A stretch of 64,000 nucleotides of DNA, taken from Egicoccus sp. AB-alg6-2. GTDB taxonomy: Bacteria > Actinomycetota > Nitriliruptoria > Nitriliruptorales > Nitriliruptoraceae. Position 1 is the stretch's first letter; every line of letters starts with the position of its first letter. The translations under genes were made by a program, and so were the position numbers. The stretch spans positions 62,001 to 126,000 of the forward strand of contig NZ_JBGUAY010000008.1 of the NCBI RefSeq assembly GCF_041821025.1, given 5' to 3'. Positions 59,669 to 64,000 of this stretch are shown piece by piece. The notes beneath the pieces were generated by a model that searched no databases, was not told the origin of the DNA, and saw only the letters and a program-made list of their open reading frames with translations.

Positions 59669-60517
59669 ATGGGCACCGATGCGATGTCGCAGACGCAGGG
59701 ACTGTCGGCCGACCGCTCGGCCGTCGTCGTCGCCGAGGACGTCTGGCGGACCTTCCCCGGGGACCGCGGGGTCCAAGGGCTGTCGATGATCGTTCCCGAG
59801 GGGACGATCTTCGGGCTGATCGGCCCCAGCGGCTCGGGCAAGTCCACCTTCGTCAAGTTGCTGCTCGGCATGGACGACCCCGACAAGGGTGACGTCAGGG
59901 TGCTCGGCGCCGACCCGCAGCGCTTCGACTCGGCGGCACGTCGCAGAATCGGCTACCTGCCGCAGACGACGGCGTTCTATCCCGAGCTGTCGATGCGTCA
60001 CAACCTGCACCTGATGGCCTCGCTGTACGGGCTTCCACCGCGGTCGCGCCTCCTCCCGGGCAAGAAGTCGCGGGCGGCGCGCCAGCGCATCACCGAGACG
60101 CTCGAGTTCCTCGACCTCGAGGACCGCCAGAAGGTGCGCCTCTCCCGTGCGTCGGGCGGTGAACAGCGTCGGCTCGGGCTGGCGGCCGCGCTCGTGCACC
60201 GCCCCGAGCTGTTGGTCCTCGACGAACCGACCGCCGGCGTCGACCCCCTGCTGCGCCGCAGGATCTGGGACCGTCTCGAGAAGTTGCGCGACCGCGGAAC
60301 GACGATCTTCGTCACCACCCAGTACGTCGAGGAAGCCGCCGACTGCGACCTCGTGGCGTTCCTCGTCGACGGGCGGGTGGTCGTGGTCAACAGTCCCGAG
60401 GGGCTGCGTGACGCCGCCTACGGCGACGATCCACCCGACGACGTCACGTTCGACGACGTGTTCGTGACGCTGCTCGAGCGCTACCGCGCCGGAATCGAAG
60501 GCGACAACCATGCGTAG
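59669..60517 (+). CDS. ABC transporter ATP-binding protein
   Basis: 282 residues from ATG 59669, with CGGAGGG upstream. ABC ATPase motifs: Walker A GPSGSGKST; Q-loop region YLPQTTAFYPELS; signature RASGGEQRRLGLA; Walker B LLVLDEPTAG; switch His-like QYVEEAADCD, where the usual TTH is TTQ. The domain is of the ABC-2/multidrug or polysaccharide export type. The 3' end overlaps the permease gene by eight bases, so both make one transporter. It is probably an exporter of an unknown substrate. Confidence 0.92.
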   Translation: MGTDAMSQTQGLSADRSAVVVAEDVWRTFPGDRGVQGLSMIVPEGTIFGLIGPSGSGKSTFVKLLLGMDDPDKGDVRVLGADPQRFDSAARRRIGYLPQTTAFYPELSMRHNLHLMASLYGLPPRSRLLPGKKSRAARQRITETLEFLDLEDRQKVRLSRASGGEQRRLGLAAALVHRPELLVLDEPTAGVDPLLRRRIWDRLEKLRDRGTTIFVTTQYVEEAADCDLVAFLVDGRVVVVNSPEGLRDAAYGDDPPDDVTFDDVFVTLLERYRAGIEGDNHA

Positions 60518-61985
60518 CCCCGTCCGGGTCGCCGCGTTCGCGCGCGGCGAGACCGTTGCCACGATGCGTCAGCCGAAGCTGCTCCTGCTGCTCATCGTGG
60601 GGCCGTTCCTGGTGCTGTTCCTGTTCGGGATCGGCTACGACGCCCAGCTGCCGCCGCTCGGGACGCTCGTCGTCGGCGCCGAGGACGAGCTGACGACACA
60701 GGTCGACGAGTTCATCCGGACCGAGCAACCGGCCAGCCTGGACTACCAGGGCACCAGCCCCGACCGTGAACAGGCGCTGGCCGACCTGCAGGACGGTGAG
60801 GTCGACCTCGTGATCGTGCTGCCCGAGGACGCCGTGTCGGCGCTCGAAGCCGACGAGCGCGCGGTGATCGAGATCCACCACCGCAGCCTCGACCCGGTCT
60901 CGTACGAGCAGATCGCGGTCGCGTCGGACATCGCGGTGTCGCAGATCAACGACCAGGTGCTCGAAGAGGTGCTGGTCGTCATCCAGGGTCGGACCGCCGA
61001 CGTCGACGAGGAGATCCGGCTCGCCCGGGAGCAACTCGACGAGCTCCGTGCGAACGTCGACGACGGCGACATCGAGGCCGCGCAACGGACGGCCCGCGAT
61101 CTGGCCCCCCAGATCGGGCAGCTCGCCGACCTCCTCGAGTCCGGCGGTGGGGTGCTCAACCTCGTCACCATGCTGGGTGGTCCCGAGGACCTGCCCACCA
61201 CGATGCGCTCGGCGGCGAGCCAGCTCGAGCAGTTGGCCGAGATCGACGGCGTCGGCCAGCTCGACCAGGCCAGCTCCATGCTGGCCGAACTCGACGAGGC
61301 GGTGGCCCAGGTGCAGAGCATCGATCCCGCGGTCGCGGTCCGTCCCTTCGCCGTGGAGATCCAGTCCGAGGCGCCGGTCAGCATCACCCTCGACCGGTAC
61401 TTCGCACCGGGCGTGCTCTCGCTGATGCTGCAGCACCTCGGGCTCACGTTCGCCGCGCTGGCACTCGTACGCGAGCGCCGGGCCGGCACCCTCGAGGTCC
61501 TGCGGGTGTCCCCGGCCACGATGGGGGAGCGTCTGGCCGGCAAGTCCCTCGCCTTCCTGCTGCTGGGCGCCGTGGCCGCCGCGGGACTGACGGCGTTGAT
61601 CGTCGCGGTCTTCGGTGTGCCGCTGCCCGTGCACTGGTTCACGTTCGTCGGACTGCTGGCGATGACCCTGATCGCCTCGATCGGCATCGGTTACCTGATC
61701 GCCGCCCTCTCGTCCAGCGATTCGCAGGCCGTGCAGCTGTCGATGCTGGTGCTGCTGGCCACGATCTTCTTCTCCGGCCTGTTCATGCCGCTGGACCGGA
61801 TCATGTTCCCGATGCGCTGGCTGTCCTACGCGTTGCCGGCGACGCACGGCTTCCTCGGACTGCAGGACCTGATGCTGCTCCAGCGGCCGACGCATCCGAG
61901 CCTGTTCATCGCGCTCGGGATCATCACGCTCATCACCTTCGTGGCGGCGCGACTGCTGCTGCCGCGGCGGACCGAGGCGATCTGA
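60510..61985 (+). CDS. ABC-2 type transporter permease
   Basis: 491 residues from ATG 60510, overlapping the ATPase gene. The first hydrophobic segment (KLLLLLIVGPFLVLFLFGIGY) is followed by a large external domain (about 45-295), including coiled-coil-like DEEIRLAREQLDELRANVDD. Five or six membrane segments occupy the C-terminal third: SLMLQHLGLTFAALALV, LLLGAVAAAGLTALIVAVFG, FVGLLAMTLIASIGIGYLIAAL, LSMLVLLATIFFSGLFMPL and LFIALGIITLITFVAARLLL. This is the ABC2 YhgE/LinN-like arrangement with a large extracytoplasmic domain. It works with the ATPase at 59669. Confidence 0.9.
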   Translation: MRSPVRVAAFARGETVATMRQPKLLLLLIVGPFLVLFLFGIGYDAQLPPLGTLVVGAEDELTTQVDEFIRTEQPASLDYQGTSPDREQALADLQDGEVDLVIVLPEDAVSALEADERAVIEIHHRSLDPVSYEQIAVASDIAVSQINDQVLEEVLVVIQGRTADVDEEIRLAREQLDELRANVDDGDIEAAQRTARDLAPQIGQLADLLESGGGVLNLVTMLGGPEDLPTTMRSAASQLEQLAEIDGVGQLDQASSMLAELDEAVAQVQSIDPAVAVRPFAVEIQSEAPVSITLDRYFAPGVLSLMLQHLGLTFAALALVRERRAGTLEVLRVSPATMGERLAGKSLAFLLLGAVAAAGLTALIVAVFGVPLPVHWFTFVGLLAMTLIASIGIGYLIAALSSSDSQAVQLSMLVLLATIFFSGLFMPLDRIMFPMRWLSYALPATHGFLGLQDLMLLQRPTHPSLFIALGIITLITFVAARLLLPRRTEAI

Positions 61986-61996
61986 GCCGGCGCCGC

Positions 61997-63511
61997 TCAG
62001 CCGGTCCGCAACGTGCGGGGCAGGCCGAGCACCGCCGCGAGCGGTAGGACCGAGCGTGGCGCCCACGGCAGGCGCCACAGTCCACCGTGCGCGGCAGCGT
62101 CGGCGAACAGCCCCAGCGGATGCCCCAGCGTGACCTCGGGACGCCCGGGTGCCAGGGGGTCACGCAGGTCTCGCACGAGCATTGCCGCCATCAGCGCGGT
62201 GCTCGTCTCCGGCGCGAACACCTCGACGCCGAAGTGGTGCGCGCCGGCGTAGGCGGCGGCCAGCAGGCGGTTGCTGGTGACCGAGCGCGTGCTGGTGGCG
62301 GGAGCCACGTTGGCGGACACCGCGATGCCGTCGGCGCGGGCCACACGGAAGCGCCACCGGGCCAGCCGCTTGGCCAGCGCGTAGTTGGGCCCCTGCTGTG
62401 GCACCTGGCCGTCGGCCAGGCCGAACTCCTCGCCGTCGGGGGTCCGCACGAGATCCTCGTACTGGGGCCGGAAGCCGCGACCGCGCGACACCCGGTTGGC
62501 GGTGCGGCTGGCCAGCCCACCGCTGGTGAGGCGTCCCACGGCCGCCTCGACCGCCGGGACGGGCGCGGCATAGACGTCGGTCGGTGTGAGCAGCCCGGCG
62601 AGCGTGGTGTCGGGATGGCGCCGGGTCAGCTCCGTCGCGAGGACGTCGGCCGCCAGCGACACCCGCACGTTGTCGGCGCCGTCGGCGTAGACATAGGTCC
62701 CGACCACGTCGAGGTGCTCCTGGCCTGACAGCCAGGCTGCCAGCTCCGGGACCTCCGTCGCGAGGTCGGCGCCGGCCACGACCGCCAGTGCAGCGTGGTC
62801 GTCGGGATCGACCCGGTGCCGCACGGGCAGCTGCGCCTCGCCGGTGCCTTCACGGACCGCACCGAGGATCCGTTCCCACAGGCGTGGCCGTGGCAGGTCG
62901 ACGGGCACCACGGTGGCGCCCCAGCGCAGCAGGTGACCGAGCGGCCCCATCTCCGATGCGGCGCCGAGCACCACGACACGCAGGTCGGACAGGTCGAGCC
63001 AGTCCGGATTGGCGGCCACGAGCTCCACGGACGCGGCCGCCGACGGCTCGATCGTCCCGGCGGTCACCCACGCGCGCAGCTGGTGGCGGAGGTCGTCGCC
63101 ACGCAACAGCCGCCCGGCGTAGGGGATCTCCAGTTCCCGCGCTGGCTGGCCCCGGCCGCGCACGGTCGTGGTCTGCAGTTCCAGTTCGGCCGGCATGGTG
63201 AGCGCGTCCGCGAGGGACCGTTCGGTGTCGCCACGGTGGAAGGTGAACGAGGCGTGCACCGCGTCGAGCCCGGCCCGGGGGGCGGCCTCGGGATCATCGC
63301 CCGGTCGTTGAAGTTCCGCCCGGGTCAGCTCGCACAGCAGGTCGGCGTAGCGCTCGTGCCACGCGTCGGCGTCCCGGATCCGCCCGGCGAGGTCGCGGTC
63401 GACCGCACTCGCCGCTGCGGCGAACACGCGGCGTCCGGTCTCGCTCGTACGGCGACCGCCGCTGGTGGCAGGAAACTGCACACCCTGGGGCGTGGGGGTC
63501 GCATCGGTCAT
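61997..63511 (-). CDS. Conserved Rossmann-fold-like protein of unknown function
   Basis: 504 residues from ATG 63511. No signal peptide. A region in the middle (LDLSDLRVVVLGAASEMGPLGHLLRWGATVVPVDLPRPRLWERIL, about 172-215) looks like a nucleotide-binding Rossmann fold: beta strand, glycine turn (GAASEMG) and acidic-hydrophobic end VVPVDLP. The C-terminal third is rich in alanine and contains SNRLLAAAYAGAHHFGVEVFAPETSTALMAAMLVRDL and a serine/threonine stretch. I do not know the family. It is convergent with the ABC operon (11-base gap) and divergent from the partial GST-like gene. A role as an oxidoreductase-like or regulatory protein is only a guess. Confidence 0.75.
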   Translation of the reverse strand: MTDATPTPQGVQFPATSGGRRTSETGRRVFAAAASAVDRDLAGRIRDADAWHERYADLLCELTRAELQRPGDDPEAAPRAGLDAVHASFTFHRGDTERSLADALTMPAELELQTTTVRGRGQPARELEIPYAGRLLRGDDLRHQLRAWVTAGTIEPSAAASVELVAANPDWLDLSDLRVVVLGAASEMGPLGHLLRWGATVVPVDLPRPRLWERILGAVREGTGEAQLPVRHRVDPDDHAALAVVAGADLATEVPELAAWLSGQEHLDVVGTYVYADGADNVRVSLAADVLATELTRRHPDTTLAGLLTPTDVYAAPVPAVEAAVGRLTSGGLASRTANRVSRGRGFRPQYEDLVRTPDGEEFGLADGQVPQQGPNYALAKRLARWRFRVARADGIAVSANVAPATSTRSVTSNRLLAAAYAGAHHFGVEVFAPETSTALMAAMLVRDLRDPLAPGRPEVTLGHPLGLFADAAAHGGLWRLPWAPRSVLPLAAVLGLPRTLRTG

Positions 63512-63600
63512 GGGACGGTCCTCGATGGCGCGGGAGCGGGGTGACGATCGGCCGGAGACGCTAGGCGCGATCCGCGCCGTGCGGCAGTAGCGTCGTGCAC

Positions 63601-64000
63601 ATGAGCGATCACACCACCAAACAGGGCACGTACGTCGAAGAGCGCTTCGAGCGCGACACCCGCTACCTGTCGGCGCGCATCACCGCCGACGGCCGCGAGG
63701 GATGGCCGGTCGAGGACGGCCGGTACCGGCTGGTGGTCAGCCGGGCCTGTCCCTGGGCGAACCGGGCGATCATCGTCCGCCGTCTGCTGGGACTCGAGGA
63801 CGCGTTGTCGATGGGGGTCGCCGGTCCGACCCACGACGCCGACAGCTGGACCTTCGACCTCGACCCGGGCGGTGTCGACCCGGTGCTCGGCATCCCGCGA
63901 TTGAAGGATGCCTTCGAGGCGGCCGTCCCCGGCTACGAGCGCGGTATCACGGTTCCGGCGATGGTCGACATCCCCTCGGGCGCGGTGGTGACCAACGACT
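63601..64000 (+). CDS. Glutathionyl/mycothiol hydroquinone reductase-like protein (partial, C-terminus outside window)
   Basis: About 133 residues before the window edge. The N-terminus is typical of the ECM4/YqjG group: YVEERFERDTRYLSARITADG, then the active-site thioredoxin-like CPWANRAIIVRRLLGLEDALSMGVAGP. The Cys-Pro-Trp-Ala motif contains the nucleophile used to reduce glutathionyl- or mycothiol-quinone adducts. In actinobacteria mycothiol is the expected thiol. A palindrome GGCGCG-ATC-CGCGCC (63564-63578) and a TAGCGT element (63588) lie just before the start. The C-terminal helical domain is not visible. Confidence 0.9.
   Translation, partial: MSDHTTKQGTYVEERFERDTRYLSARITADGREGWPVEDGRYRLVVSRACPWANRAIIVRRLLGLEDALSMGVAGPTHDADSWTFDLDPGGVDPVLGIPRLKDAFEAAVPGYERGITVPAMVDIPSGAVVTND

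Noticed and set aside
1-64000. Mobile elements, prophage, restriction-modification or defence systems
   Set aside because: No transposase, integrase, phage structural, methylase-restriction or toxin-antitoxin gene was recognised, and base composition looks uniform.
1-64000. tRNA or rRNA genes
   Set aside because: No cloverleaf pattern or conserved T-loop motif was noticed, though I could not run a covariance search.

Overview
The window is ordinary-looking chromosome from a very high-GC bacterium, almost certainly an actinobacterium. The supporting signs are GTG and TTG starts, third-position GC saturation that opens long false frames on both strands, a Ku plus stand-alone LigD-type polymerase, a RecQ with a phosphoribosyltransferase tail and a RecQ with a PcrA-like C-terminal domain, zinc anti-sigma factors, DUF2277 and DUF4349 proteins. 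A halophilic or alkaliphilic deep-branching lineage (Nitriliruptoria-like) is possible because of the acidic proteins and S-layer homology protein, but that is a guess. I saw no tRNA or rRNA gene, no CRISPR array, no transposase, integrase or phage gene. About 60 protein genes are supported. Most intergenic gaps are below 220 bases; the only one above 300 is 53335-53663.

Layout. 1-5095: end of a methyltransferase gene, a broken GyrI-like gene, a membrane protein, a two-component system whose kinase carries a degenerate extra phosphotransfer domain, and another membrane protein. 5312-8480: SDR, OsmC, VOC protein and two membrane proteins. 8643-12524: a HelD-like helicase converging on a RecQ-phosphoribosyltransferase. 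12740-16656: glutathione peroxidase, a patatin/acyltransferase operon and a lipoprotein. 16772-23059: a c-di-GMP phosphodiesterase response regulator, a winged-helix protein, a lactate-utilisation operon (LutC plus a fused LutB-LutA), and a serine hydrolase. 23100-25510: metA-metY for sulfur assimilation into homocysteine. 25683-31958: S-layer homology protein, LigD polymerase, small GNAT, two lipoproteins, DapA-family and Nudix enzymes.

32077-46180: aminotransferase, cupin, a large secreted subtilase, an MFS exporter, cyclopropane synthase with a terpenoid-cyclase-like neighbour, STAS protein, sigma factor with SnoaL tail, Ku and a coiled-coil partner, then an agmatinase and FAD amine oxidase that look like a polyamine pathway pair. 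46186-50588: a QueA-like/SDR operon behind a clear MerR-family-type promoter, a small membrane protein with a strong terminator, an ECF sigma/anti-sigma pair, DUF2277 and YigZ. 50605-64000: calcium-type P-ATPase, SDR, an overlapping PfkB-SurE pair, a PLD-nuclease-N-like membrane protein, O-methyltransferase, second RecQ, an ABC exporter, an unrecognised Rossmann-type protein, and the start of a glutathionyl-hydroquinone-reductase-like gene.

I found no convincing dedicated new system. The best second-look items are: the RBS-occluding hairpin between the subtilase and cupin genes; the pseudo-DHp histidine kinase; the LutB-LutA fusion; the MetA with an atypical acyl-specificity residue; the MerR-type promoter in front of an SDR/QueA pair; the TGTCGCG inverted-repeat cluster before the agmatinase; a perfect hairpin inside a divergent promoter region at 5135; and the unrecognised protein at 61997-63511.
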